This document shows, piece after piece, positions 31,935 through 44,869 of a DNA stretch of 64,000 nucleotides. Under the pieces are notes generated by a model. The model was not told where the DNA came from and did not search any database. It worked only from the letters and a program-made list of their open reading frames with translations. Each line of letters begins with the position of its first letter. The stretch's first letter is position 1. The position numbers and the translations under genes are program-made. Origin of the DNA: Gigaspora margarita (taxonomy: Eukaryota; Glomeromycota; Glomeromycetes; Diversisporales; Gigasporaceae); the NCBI GenBank assembly GCA_009809945.1, contig WTPW01001004.1:95091-159090 (forward strand), read 5' to 3'.

Positions 31935-32858
31935 TATAGGCTGATTTATGGAATTGGTAATAACTTTTGATATACTAGTCCGTTTTGGATGATTTAACTA
32001 CCAAAATGTTCATCTCAGTGAGAGGATTCTAACAAGCCCAAAATCATTAAAATCCAATCACAGGATCTCGAGATCATTTAAATTTTATACAATTTTAATA
32101 GTAACTTTAAAATTACTATATAAATATTTTAATCTTAAATAACTTTTGTTATACTGGTCCATTTTGGATGATTTAACTACCAAAATATTCATCTTGATGA
32201 GATGATTTCAATGGGTCTAAAATTATTAAAATTCAATGACAGGATCCCGAGATCATTATAAATTAATATGATGATAACCAATTATAGAAATGATCTACAA
32301 TTGGTTTTTATATATAAAACCAATTGTGAATATGATTGGCTCATAATATTGATTCTTAATTATCTCAAGATCCTGCAATTGGATTTTAATGATTTTAGAC
32401 TAGTTGGAATCATCCATCAAGATGAATATTTTGGTAGTTAAATCATCCATAACGGACCAGTATATCAAAAGTTATTTAAGATTAAAATATTTATATAGTA
32501 ATTCTAAAGTTACTATTAAAATTGTATAAAATTTAAACGATCTCAAGATCCTGTGATTGGATTTTAACGATTTTGGGCTTGTTAGAATCCTCTCACTGAG
32601 ACGAACATTTTGGTAGTTAAATCATCCATAACGGACCAGTATATCAAAAGTTATTTAAGATTAAAATATTTATATAGTAATTCTAAAGTTACTATTAAAA
32701 TTGTATAAAATTTAAACGATCTCAAGATCCTGTGATTGGATTTTAACGATTTTGGGCTTGTTAGAATCCTCTCACTGAGACGAACATTTTGGTAGTTAAA
32801 TCATCCAAAACGGACTAGTAGATCAAAAGTTATTGCCAATTCCATAAATCAGCCTATA
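31935..32858. mobile_element. Foldback element with internal duplication
   Basis: TATAGGCTGATTTATGGAAT at the left and its inverse at the right bound a nearly complete palindrome; the loop is near 32290-32330. The right half contains a 179-bp unit twice in tandem (32461-32639 and 32640-32818), so it is longer than the left half. No coding capacity. Confidence 0.75.
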
Positions 32859-35800
32859 TGTATAGATATATATCGATTACTAACTGATAAGATTTATATT
32901 AATACCCAGCACCTCTGCTGATTTTTATCGATAGTGATAGTAATCAAATATTATCTGATATAGATATTAATCAATATATATCTGATATGATATCAATTAA
33001 TAATATTTTATTCACATAATCATACTTTTTGCAAATTTTTAAATGTTTTACAGGTTTTTGCAAGGTTTAGTAATTTATTATAAAATTTTAATTTTTTATT
33101 TATTATTATTATATATTATATTTTAAGAAGTTTGCTATTTATCACCAGTAGTGATCATTACCAATGTATATTTTGTATCTTTAAATTTGTTTATAAATCA
33201 CCTTTGGGCTTTAACAAAAAAAATTTCTCATAAAATTTTGGTATAAACTATGCTCCTGCTTCATTTCAGTTCTTATCCTAACTCTAATATTAATCAAATT
33301 TTTATTTTTATTTTGGCAAAAAACTTTTTATTATTTTTTGTTAATTACTAGTAATAATCACCACTGGCAATAAGTAGTAATTTTCATATTTTAAATTAAA
33401 TATACATTTTTAATCAATATTTGCAAGTTTTTGCAATTTAATATAAAATTATTTATTTATTTATTATTATTACATATTATATATTTTTATTATATCTTAT
33501 TAAAAAAAAACCAAAAACCAAAAACCAAAAAAAAACTCCCAAAAAATTAACAAAAAAAAAATAAAACCAAAAAATAGTAATATTTTTAACTACTTCGCAC
33601 TTTGTCATATCTACTAATATATTTGCTCATATTTGCTACTTCTTGCAAAGTGCCAGAGAAGTTAGAGTTGGTGTTCTTGTAAAGTGCTAGAAAAGTTAGG
33701 TCGTTTTCTTGCAAAGTTCTGAAGAAAGTCAGGAATAAATAAAATCAAGTTAAAAAAATAAGTAAAAAAAAGAAAAACAAACAAAAAACAAAAATGTAAG
33801 CAAACTAAATAAAAAAAATAAATGAAGCTCCAAATCTCTATTTCCTAAAGTAAGAGTTCTTTTCTTGCAATTTAGAAATCATCAAAGGTTTTTGCAATGT
33901 GCTGGAATGAATAAAAAAATAAAAATTAAAAAATAAGTAAAAAGAAAACAAAAAAAAAAATGAAATATAAGCAAACTGAATAAAAAAATAAAACCCCAAA
34001 TCTCCATTTCTCTGAAGTAGAGTTTGTGATAGAAATTGCCAAAATCAAGTTGTATGTATTCTTGCAAAATATCAGAAAAGTCTGGGTGTGCTTGCAAAGT
34101 ATCGAAAAAGCCTAGGTTATTTTTCTCATAAATAAAATAAATTAATAAAAAAAATAAAAAAAACAAAAACAAAAACAAAAAGAACAAAAAGCATCCAACA
34201 AAAAAAAATAAACACTAACTAAATCTTTATTTCTCTAAAGAAGCATTTGCCAAGTATATGAAGGCTGAGTTGGTTTGCTCAAAGTTTTGAAAAGTTATTA
34301 GATTTTTTGCAAATAGCCAAAAGTTAGAGTTAGTGTTTTTTGTAGAAAAAAATAAAAAAAATTAAATAATAATAAATAAAAGAAAAAAATAAAAAAACAA
34401 ATCAAACTAAATGAAACTAAATGAAACAAAATGAACCAAAAAAAAAAACAAGATAAAACAATATTAAATTGATAGAAGATCTAGATTATAAACAAAAAAA
34501 TAAACAAAAATCTAATCTGATCTTGTACTATGATTGATTATCAAACATTTCAAAACATTTCAAAAATATTAGTCAAATGTTCTCTTGGTATGATTAGACT
34601 ACTAATCTACAAATCCAGCTTGATTTCCCAGTCCTAAAATATTTTGAAACAATTTGAAATATTAAAAAAAAAAGAAAAAAAAAGAGAAAAAGAAAAGAAG
34701 AGATAAAAAGAGAAAGGAGAAAAGGAAGAGACAAGAAAAGGAAAAGAGGAGAAAAGGAAGAGAGGAGAAAAGGGAGAGAGGAGAAAAGGGAGAATGGAGT
34801 AAAAATAGATACTGATGTCTTTTTTTTTTTTCAGCAAGCCCAATTTTTTTTAATTTGTTTTAATCAGCATTTTATTTTTTTTTTATTTTTTTACCCAGTG
34901 ATCCAGGTTGGAATTTTTGTGATGGATCAAAACATTATATAATCTTTAAAGATCTGTTAATCATTATATATCATTTCAAATAATTACAATTATAATCAAT
35001 TTATAGATATATAACAATTTAATATAAAAATGATATATATTGATTATAGATATACAGTTGAACCTCCCCAAACCAGTATGCATAGTGGACAGGTTTTGTA
35101 TCAGTATTGAGAGGTTACCAGATTTGAAATCATTATAAACTATATAGATTTATATAACAGAAATAGACTTGGTGGATCAATTATTTATTGGATTTGACAG
35201 GTTATTGAATTTGGCAGGATCAGTTTTGGGAGGTTCAACTATATAACAATTTTTATCCAATTAATCAATATATAATAATATTCTATAATTGATATAAAAT
35301 GATTAAATGTTATATATTATTTAATATCTATATATAAAATTTCCTGAAGTTCATATTAAATTTGCTTCAACTTTTACTATAATGATAGTGCTAGCTACTT
35401 ACAAATAGGATTCAAAATAGACCAGGTTGGGCTAGGTTTTTATAAGCCTGGTAAAATTATTTTCAAGCCCAACCCAGTTCCAAACCTGGTTATATCTAGA
35501 TGGGCTGGGCCTAGATCAGACTAACCAGGCTTTATCTAGGCCTAACCTGCTCTATTGGCCCATATATATAGAACTAACAAGATTGAAAGTATTTGTTAAA
35601 TTTAGAACACCTGCTAAAAAATTAGATGAATGACTTTTTGACTAATTCAATTAAGTTTCACAAATATTTAGGTTGTTATTACAGTGATTTACTTTGCTAA
35701 TATTTATATTTAATTCACTTTGGCATGAGAATAATAATAACAAAAAGAATTTTTAATAACTGAAGTATTTAAAAAAAAAACAATACAAATAAAAATTATT

Positions 35801-37391
35801 ATTATGCTATATATACCAACAATTTACCCATCATACTATATATATTTAGAATCTAATATCCTAAATCTAACTACAATATTATATTCAAAATCTAACCCAA
35901 ATCTAACTATCACACATTTCAAACCTAACTATCATGCTACACCTAGTTTTATTATCCTGAATTTAACTATAATGCTATATACAGTTTATTATCTCAAATT
36001 TAACTACTATAAATGGCTGGATAAAAGATCCTTCTAGATAGTAGACCCACTATATACTATATCCTGATGCAGATCGCAGGATCTTCTTTAATTAAATGTG
36101 GCTCTTTTTTAAAATCTAAATTGCATATTATAAGTGCAAATTGTATGTGCGTTTCAAATTTTTACACTATATGATATAAGCTTCCAGCCACATACTAGAC
36201 CCAGGGTCTATTATAGGTTTTAAAATTGGTGAAATATAACAGACCCAGGTCTTGCATCTAGCTATTTACACTACTATGCTATGTCTAGTCTAACATTCTG
36301 AATCTAACTACAATCTGATAACCAATTTAAGTCCAGTTCTAGCTGCTATGCTACATCCAGTTTTAATATACCATTTAGTTCTAACATCCCAAATCTAACT
36401 ACCATAATATGCTCAGTTCTAATATCCCAAATCTAACTACTGCACTATGTCCAGTTTTCTACTCTAAAATAAGATTTATATAAGTAGAGTGGAAATAGAC
36501 TGCCTCAAAAAAAACTATATACAAGAAATAAAAGATATACTTAGCTTCATTTAACTATACTATAGCAAGATCTAAATGATTCTCAAGACCCAGACCAAAA
36601 TTCCATGCCTCTTTCTGCCTACCAATTTGAGAATCAAGCTCATCTACTGTACTGCATCTGGTTTTATTTACTATGCTATCCTGTATCTAACTACTCCACA
36701 AATCAAAGTAACTTAGCAATAGTGATAACTCAACAATAAAATACTCATACTAAAAGTCAATTAGTAATAAAAAAACTACAAATTTAAAAAAATGCTAGTA
36801 AATAATTTTTCTGTATTTTTCTCTTATTATCAATCTGTGTAATCAGCAATACTGTTATTATATAATATACATATATAAAAGATTTATTATATTTTAAGTA
36901 TTATAAATACATATCCTTTTATTAATTTAAACATTTATTCAATAATATTGAATTTGTTAAAATCAATAGCTATAAAAATTTAGCAGATCTATTGAATACC
37001 TCCAGGCTTTTTTGCAAAGCCTAATCTGATCTTAGTATCTTAGTGAGCTTATTTCAAATCCAGACTGTGATAATTACAAGCATAAAAATATAGGCCTGAC
37101 CTGGACTTTTGCAGTAACAGATTGGGTTTGGGCTCAGGTAGCCTGGCCCAATTCTGAACCCTACACACAAATTATTATTCAGTTTATTAAATAATTATTC
37201 AATAATTATTAATTGTTTTATAGTAATAAATTTGTGGTTGTTATAATATAGGATAATCCTATATAACATACTTTGCAATATGCTAATTTATCACAGTATA
37301 TAGGTAAATATAATTTGTAGATCTGTGACAAAAAATTTTATATAACAAAAACTTAAAATAATATAAGATTAGAGTTAGAGTTGGTTTAGGG
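32859..37391. other. Low-complexity AT-rich intergenic region
   Basis: A-rich tracts with AAAATAAAAAAA runs alternate with fragments like TTGCAAAGTGCTAGAAAAGT (33600-34350). A ~140-bp homopurine block is at 34665-34797 and a TA-flanked MITE at 35055-35241. Repeats of AATCTAACTA type occur at 35870-36440. No gene is seen; the frames at 33882-34187 and 34634-34843 are low-complexity by-products. Confidence 0.45.
35055..35241. mobile_element. pogo/mariner-like MITE, 187 bp
   Basis: CAGTTGAACCTCCC at the left is inverted at the right (GGGAGGTTCAACTA), flanked by TA at 35053-35054 and 35242-35243. Confidence 0.65.
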
Positions 37392-37803
37392 TGTTATAGA
37401 ATGGATTGCTTGACCAAAGTGCAGTTTTACAGTTTTACAGTTTTACAGTTTTATCATTTTATAGTTTTATTATTATATTATCAGTAGTATTTTATTAGCT
37501 TCTCAAAATGTAAATAAACCCTAGCTTTTTTCCCTTTTACACATTAGACTCAGATTCCCCTTCTCCTTCTCTAATGACTATAACTAAATATCCTCTTTGA
37601 ATTATATCATATTATTAATAATAAAATATATCTTATTCCAATAAATATTATCTTGCTCTTTGATAAATATATATACTGAACTGCTCTAGTGAAGTAATAT
37701 TCCACTTGCACACTGCTTCACATCTTCTCTGTTCCTTATAAGATCCCTGTCACTATGTATTGTGTTGCAAGTACTATATTGAAGGCTATAGTCACTTGTA
37801 ACA
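37392..37803 (+). repeat. 5' LTR
   Basis: A 412-bp repeat beginning TGTTATAGAATGGATT and ending CACTTGTAACA. It contains a short ACAGTTTT direct repeat near the start. It differs from the 3' LTR at scattered positions and small indels, showing the insertion is not recent. Confidence 0.88.
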
Positions 37804-37990
37804 TTTTGGTGCCTTCTGGCAGAAGTATTAAAAATAGCTAAAAATTATTAATAATGGCCAGAACTTTTAGGATCTTTTCTCTTCTCTCTGCAAGGATATT
37901 CTCTTTCCTCTCTCCTCCTCTTATTAAGTAATTGTTGTTGGTTTACCTGTAGAATTGAAAAAGATTCGTTCAGAAGGGCATACTCGAAGC

Positions 37991-40077
37991 AGGACCCCAA
38001 ACATCTCTCATATAGGTCATAACTGTTCTGCATGAATTTAGACGTTTTTGCTACTCCTAAACTCAAGTAAATTTGCTAAAAGTTGGATTATTACATATAA
38101 ACTTTATAGTAATTTGCTAAAAACTAAATTATAACATCTAGTATCGAGTAAATAAATATAGTATAAATTTTTTTATTTGAATTCATAGAATTAAAATAAA
38201 AAATTTTTTATCAAATTTGGTCAAGAACTCGCGGAAATATCTTTGATAAAAGTTCCTGTAAACAATTTTAACGTAGCTTCTTTGTAATATATTTTTTTGC
38301 TTTTTCAAAATAACCCACTATTCAGCGATGATTTACAAAAAATTTTACTATGCTAACTTAAAAAAAATTTACAAGACTTGTAGCGCATATTATGGACTAA
38401 TAGAATCTCAAATTTTATAAAAAAGTATTGAAAACTTGTGAAGATATTAACATTTTTGTAAATTTGGACGCATATGTTTTTGCAAGTTTTCCTTTAAACT
38501 TAAATGCTTCCTAAAGTACTTTCTCAAAATAAAACCTCCAAAATGTGACTAAGGAAGTTGATCAAATACGTATTTTAAAGTCTTTGGTTAAAATTTCATC
38601 AAAAACAGATTAATATTGACGAAGTTATGATGATTTTTCAATTTGCTTCCAGATTCAGAATTTTCTAAAATTTACAATTTTGATAAAAACAGAAAAATTA
38701 TATCACAGGCTAGATTTTTACAAGTTTAAATGAAACAAGTTACTGCGCACTAAGTAAACTTTTAGAGAATATTATTGACTAATTGAATCTCAAATTTTAT
38801 GAAAAAATGTTAAAAACTCTTGGAGATATTAACGTTTTTGTAAATTCAGACGCATATGTTTTTGCAAACAATTTTGGCACATGATATATGTTTTTGAAAA
38901 TAGAAAAAATCTTTCATCAAAGATTCTCTACGAGTTCTTGACCAAATTCAATGAAAATTTTTTTATTTTAATTCTACAAATATATAGAATTTAAATAAAA
39001 AAATTTTTATTGAATTTAGTCAAGAACTCGTAGAGAAATCTTTGATGAAAGATTTTTTCTATTTCCAAAAACGTATATCATGTTTGCATAAACATATGCG
39101 TCTGAATTTACAAAAACGTTAATATCTTCATAAATTTTCAAAATTTTTTCATACAAATTGAGATTCTATTAGTCAATAATATGCTCTAAAAGTTTACTTA
39201 GTGCGCAGTAACTTGTTTCATTTGAACTTGTAAAAATATGTAATTGTTTTGTTTTCATCAAAATTGTAAATTGTAAAAAATTTCAAATCTGGAAGCAAAT
39301 TGTAAAATCATCATAACTTCGTCAATATTAATCCGTTTTTGATAAAAATTTTAAATAAAGACTTTAAAATACCTATTCTACCAACTTACTTAGTCACGTT
39401 TTGGAGGTTTCATTTTGAGAAAGTGCTTCTGAAAGCATTTGAAGTTTAGGGGAAAACTTGCAAAAACATATGCGTCTGAATTTACAAAAATGTTAATATC
39501 TTCATGAGTTTTTAATACTTTTTTATAAAATTTGAGATTCTGTTAGTCTATAATATGCGCTACAAGTCTTGTTATAAAATGTTTTTAGTTAGCATAGTAA
39601 AATTTTTGTAAATTATTGCCAAACAGTAGGTTATTTTGAAAAGTTAAAAATTATTATATAAATTACTAACTAATTTACTTAATGATAACCCCATGCAATT
39701 GTATTATATAATTATTTGTTTATCGATATACAATGATGATCAATGATCATAATACATATGCAGGGTAAGTACCAAGTTGCTATTGATACTAAAGCCTGAT
39801 TATATGCTACAACTACTTTTCAATTATAATTGATTATCACTTTGCTCTATAAACTATTAATAACTTGTTATCCAAATTGATTATCATCAAAATGTGGTTA
39901 AAATGCTAAAAATAAAATATGATATGTATAAAATCTTAGTAATTCGCCAAAATATTCAATTATGACCCTTTTTAAAATTAACTTCAATTTGCTAAAATTA
40001 AAATTTGGACCTTAGATCAAAATTGAATCAATTTGCTAAAAAAAAATATGATATATATTAGAGATAACTGGGGTTCT
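37991..40077. mobile_element. Nested hAT-like element with long internal palindrome
   Basis: AGGACCCCAAACATCTCT at the left and AGAGATAACTGGGGTTCT at the right are inverted ends. The flanking 8-mers CTCGAAGC and CTTGAAGA match at six of eight. The ends resemble those of the 28414-28916 element. The interior is largely one imperfect palindrome (about 38140-38930 against 38990-39650), including ATTTGTAAATTCAGACGCATATGT-like segments repeated several times. No coding capacity. Confidence 0.6.
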
Positions 40078-40378
40078 CTTGAAGACTCTTGCTTTTGTAG
40101 CACTAGTATTTTTCTGTCAAAATGAAAAAGATTCATTTAGAAGAGCATACTTGAAGCCTCTGCTTTTGTAGCACTCTTATTGTTTAGTTATTTGTTTATT
40201 AGTTATTTTCTTTTAGACCCAGATTTGAAATTTCTTTACCTTTTTTTTTAGTACATTCTAGACATCTTAGTATCTAACTTTTTTTTCTTTTCTCTAAATT
40301 AAATTTTAAAATTGTTTACCTTTTAGACTTTTTATATGAGTAGAGCTTATCAAATCCATTTAGTACAAATTATAGCAC

Positions 40379-42480
40379 ATGAAGCTAGCTATCCAACTTC
40401 TCTTGCAACTGAAGTTCTACAAATTACCCATCCAGAGTTATCTTGCTCTATTTGCTTTCCATCTACTATCTACTATTGACAATTTTGTACTTTTTGGACA
40501 GAATACCAACCTAGTTATTTTGCTAACTAATATACTCAACAAACTATTGGAGCACACTTTGAACTTTGCCAACTTCTAATAGATTATAATACACTAGAGC
40601 TCTGCTAGAGATATTGTTTTTAGCTGCAAATATAGTAATCCTAATCTTAATCCTGTTGAAGTCATCACTGCTCTTCTTTGCTACTACACTCACTTTATCC
40701 TTCTCCCTACCTTATCTAACACCTTTGAAGTTACCACCTTTGAACTTTATATTGAAGAACCTATCCAAGCCACTTCCTTCTCCAAACCCATATTGAAAAT
40801 CCTCTTGAAAATCTTACTCTTAGCCCTGTCCTCCAAAAAACAACAAGCACCTTAAATTTAGTATTTCACCTTGCCTATGATCTATATTTACCTTAGAACC
40901 AGAAGATTTAGATGATCCAGATAATTTTGCTAGACCTTCTCAATCTTCTTCTTTACTTCCCTATAACAAAGATACTACCCAAGTTCAATTTCCTCCTCAT
41001 CTCCCACTTATTTCTTTACCTCTTACTACTATCCATCTTGATTAAGCACTTTTTCACCCTCAAACTCCTACTTCTAATCCAAATCAAATTTACCAATTCT
41101 TTAGAAATCTCAACCCTCTTCTATGAATTGTTTGAACAACTGCTGCTTCTGCACTACTAGTTGTAAACGAACTCTACTAAACCAATTTAACTTCCAACAA
41201 ATATCTCTAAATACACCTCCTCTATACTGTCAACAACATCACCTCTTTATCCCTCAACCTGTACCTACTAACCACCAAATAATTGAAGTACCCCAAGTAA
41301 CTCCTCCACAACCAAACATACTAGATGAACAAGCCAACCAAACTCCTAATACTACTCCTATTAACCCACCTCCTTCCCAAGTACAATATCAAAACTATCT
41401 TTCCCAAATTGAAGTTATTGAACCTCATATAGTTGAAGCCTATCCTAATCCAACTGGTATTGAACCTGAAGCTTTAAAAAAAAGAAATAGATTTAGAAGA
41501 AAATTGACAAGAAGAAGACCTTTACGAAAAACCAATAGAAGAACCTAACCAAGAAGAATTAGTACCTTCAGAAGCAGATTAGAAAAAACTATATCTGAAC
41601 CAGAAAGAAACATGGCTGATGAAGCTTTAAATGCTGCTGCTTAAGCTATAACTGCTCTTGCCAATGCTGTAGGAAGAGGCAGTGAAAAATCTCTTATTAA
41701 AATTGACTTCTATTGTAGTGATAGAACTCAAGATCCTGTAACCTGGATAGAAGAATTTGAACATGCTACTAAAGCTAACCACTAGAGCTCTGCTCACCAA
41801 TTAGAACTGGTCTGTGCATATATGAAAGATAATGCTCAGGAATGGCTTACTAGTCTTGAGCATGAACCTACTCATTTTCATAACCAAGACTATGATAATG
41901 AAGATGTTATCAGTTTTACCAATCTCTATAAAGAAAAATTCAGACCACCAAACAGAAAGCCACTTGGCAAAAACAACTCTTTGAAATTAAACAAGGCACA
42001 GACACTGTTGATACCAATATTAGTCACTTTAAATGACTCAGAAGAAGAGTAGACTCAAATAATGTCTTCCTGCTTTAGTTATAATCCAATTCTTTATTCA
42101 AGGACTGTGCCCAGAATATGCTATGAATATCTAAACTGTAGAACCTGAAACTTTAAATACTGCTATTGCTGGAGCATGCAAATAGAAAACTGGATGGATT
42201 ATAACCTCTAACCATAATACCAATGATACTAACAGCAAAGCTTAGTATTAAAATCACTAAAAAACAAGCTGCCCCTGCCCATACTCCTGCCTATTACTCT
42301 GACCAAAATAAGAACTGACCCCAGCAAGGAGTCACCAATGCCACCTGTTATTATTGTAGACAAAAGGACATTTTATTTGGAATTGCTATACTCAATTTCA
42401 GAATAACAAAAGGGACAATCAAGAATACCAGTCCCTAGACCAAAGTAATAATTACTCTTCTCAAAATAGTTAGTCCTATT
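40379..42480 (+). pseudogene. Gag region of the Ty3/gypsy element
   Basis: Proline/Asn-rich leader frames (40379-41548, ending in a basic RRKLTRRRPLRKTNRR stretch) are followed by a Gag-like domain starting at ATG 41611. That domain reads TWIEEFEHATKANH, AYMKDNAQEWL and SFTNLYKEKF to about 42050. A CCHC-like knuckle (CYYCRQKGHF) lies near 42350 with a frameshift. Several in-frame stops interrupt it. Confidence 0.7.
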
Positions 42481-42779
42481 ATAGATCCAGATCTGGTAAA
42501 TCTAGAGACTGAAATTATAACAACCACTCTGGATATGACCAACTCTAAAGCCAAAGTTAGTCATGTAATAGATACAGGAATGAGTAGAATTATTGATCAT
42601 CTGACTGATCCAGATCTAGAAATCGCACCCCTTACCCTCATAATGTATACACCATTCATACTGCCAATGACTATACTTATGAGCAGTTTGAAACTTTTCT
42701 TGTTAATGAATCTATACGTACTGCTCTTGCTAGTTATTTGACTCAAGAATCCAAAGAAACCAAGATACAGATACCTATT

Positions 42780-43080
42780 TACACTACTCCTATCAAATGT
42801 AATATCAAACTGCAAGAAAAACCTTACTATGCTGTAATTGATAGTGGTGCTGCTATTAGCATGATCTCCTACCAAGTTGTAAAAGAACTTGGATGAAAGA
42901 TTGAAGCTCCCTCAACCAGCTTCATTGTATTTGCCACTAGATCCTCTGTTCACCCTCTTGGAATTATTAAAAATTTGGCTATAGAAATAGAAGAAATTAC
43001 TATCCCCCTAGATGTAGAAGTTATGAATGCCACTTTATATTCATTACTTTTAGGTAATGACTAGTCACAAAAAGTAGATG
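42780..43080 (+). pseudogene. Aspartic protease domain
   Basis: YYAVIDSGAAISMISYQVVK at about 42829-42890 contains the DSGA active-site motif of retroviral-type aspartic proteases, followed by the expected hydrophobic stretch ending near LLLGN. A TGA follows within about 15 nt of the motif block. Confidence 0.75.
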
Positions 43081-43299
43081 CCAGTTATAGCTAGAAAAAC
43101 AAAGCTTATACTTTTCACTAGAATAAAAAGAAGATTTATGTACCTACTTCATATAAAAATAACCAACCTTTACCTGCTTAACCTACCATAACTAACAAAA
43201 AAGAATTAGAAAAATTTGAAAAGAATATCTTAGCCCAAAAGAGGCCATTATAGTAAATACAGAAACAGATACATGGACAACCGTTATTCACAGACCCAG

Positions 43300-43700
43300 A
43301 CCCAGTGCATCTTTCTCTAACCAAAAATGTGAATGCTATTACTTCTACAACTATTTATATGCTGACTGCCCCAACAATGAATGCTATTACTGCTGTCGCT
43401 ATGGGCATCTTGCCGCCTATTGTCCTAGACAAGCCCCTAAATAAAATATTTGCAAAACCTGTCTCCAACTAGGACATTTGTACAAGAACTGCCCAGAAAA
43501 TCAATGCTATAAATATAGACAATATGGACATATTGGAGCCAACTGCCCTCCAATGACCCAGAAATTAGGGAACCAGAGATTTGAATATGATGTAATCCCA
43601 GAAAGTAAATGCTTAATGCTCTCTTATTATACTCGACTAAGAACCAACCACCGCTATAAATTTAAAGTACCTAAAAAAACCAGAAGAGATTAGATCATTG
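43300..43700 (+). pseudogene. Second zinc-knuckle cluster between protease and RT
   Basis: At least three CCHC-like knuckles follow each other: CYYCCRYGHLAAYCP, CKTCLQLGHLYKNCP and CYKYRQYGHIGANCP (the last with Tyr in place of the second Cys). A stop separates the first two. Such knuckles normally sit at the end of Gag; here they lie downstream of the protease. Confidence 0.7.
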
Positions 43701-43960
43701 GACCAAACAATAGTATGCAATAGATGTTGGATTGATTTCCATCATGCTTTAGATCGTAATCACTTCTGAAGCATTAAATTCTTCACCAATGGTGAATATA
43801 GAGGAATACTAACAGAATGTAAACTCTGTAAAGAACAAGGTATCAGATCCAAGATAATTAAACTTGATTCCAGTTGAGAGAATATCTGATTTTGTAATCT
43901 TGAACACTTATATACCTACAAGGCAACCTGAGATATTGAACATAATTGGAACTATAAACT

Positions 43961-44736
43961 GTGGACCCGAGTTTGATATATACAGAATCTACTAAAAATG
44001 CCAGACACAGTTATGATCTTAACCAAAGTTGCATCTTTCATCTAGCCCAGATCCAGATTGGTAAAAGAAATAAAAACATTGCTCATGCTCTTGAACCTCA
44101 ATTTAATGACCACTTTAATCAAGACTATACATATGATGAAGTAAATGTCATCATGAGAACTACCTATATAGAATTATCAGAAACCGAAGAACAAAAATTA
44201 CAAAGAATTCTTGCTGAATCATTTGACATGAGTCATTCTGATTTTGATAAAAGAAAAGCTAAAAAAAACTTACGAAAAAACTTTGCATGAACTGCAGGAC
44301 TTTGTAAATCCTGTACTATAGTCAAAACCAATAATGAACTTCGACAATATAAAAATTTGTGCCAGGAATACTATGAAAAAGCTAATTCTCCTCCTCTCCT
44401 TCTACTCCCTCAGTACCTGAAGCACCTGATCTAAATAAATCTACTATGCTCCTTATAATAGAGTTACCAATTATCGCATCTATCAAAACTGCCTTGCCTA
44501 TTCTAGAATCAGCTGAACTAATTCAACTATTGCAGGAACAGATTAGACAACAAGCTCAAATCATTACTCTTATTCAAGAACAAGCCAAAACCTTTGAATA
44601 CCAGGAACAAACTATCAAAACTCTACAGGACCAAGTTTATTATTTTGAAAACTTTTATCATCGATTAAGGGACTTGTATAATAAGTTTACTGTCCCTATA
44701 CCTGAGCCTAGTAACCAGGATACTCAACATTTTTGA
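43961..44736 (+). pseudogene. Extra helical/coiled-coil region before RT
   Basis: Open frames at 43961-44290 and 44446-44736 encode charged helical sequence. The second has a Q/E/I-rich heptad-like stretch (LLQEQIRQQAQIITLIQEQA) of coiled-coil character. I do not recognise a standard retroelement domain. It adds about 1.2 kb between the zinc knuckles and the RT. Confidence 0.5.
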
Positions 44737-44869
44737 GTTATCCTGAGCATGATCAAAAACTACTCAAAGATACAGACAATTATAGATCCAGAAACATTTG
44801 AGAAATATATATGACTTAGGAAATTAGCCCAAAAGTAGGACCCCTCACTACTAACAAAGATGCCCAATT

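Noticed and set aside
33882..34843. Frames of 101 and 69 residues on the minus strand
   Set aside because: They are T-rich and F/L/S-rich translations of A-rich and homopurine low-complexity DNA, not genes.
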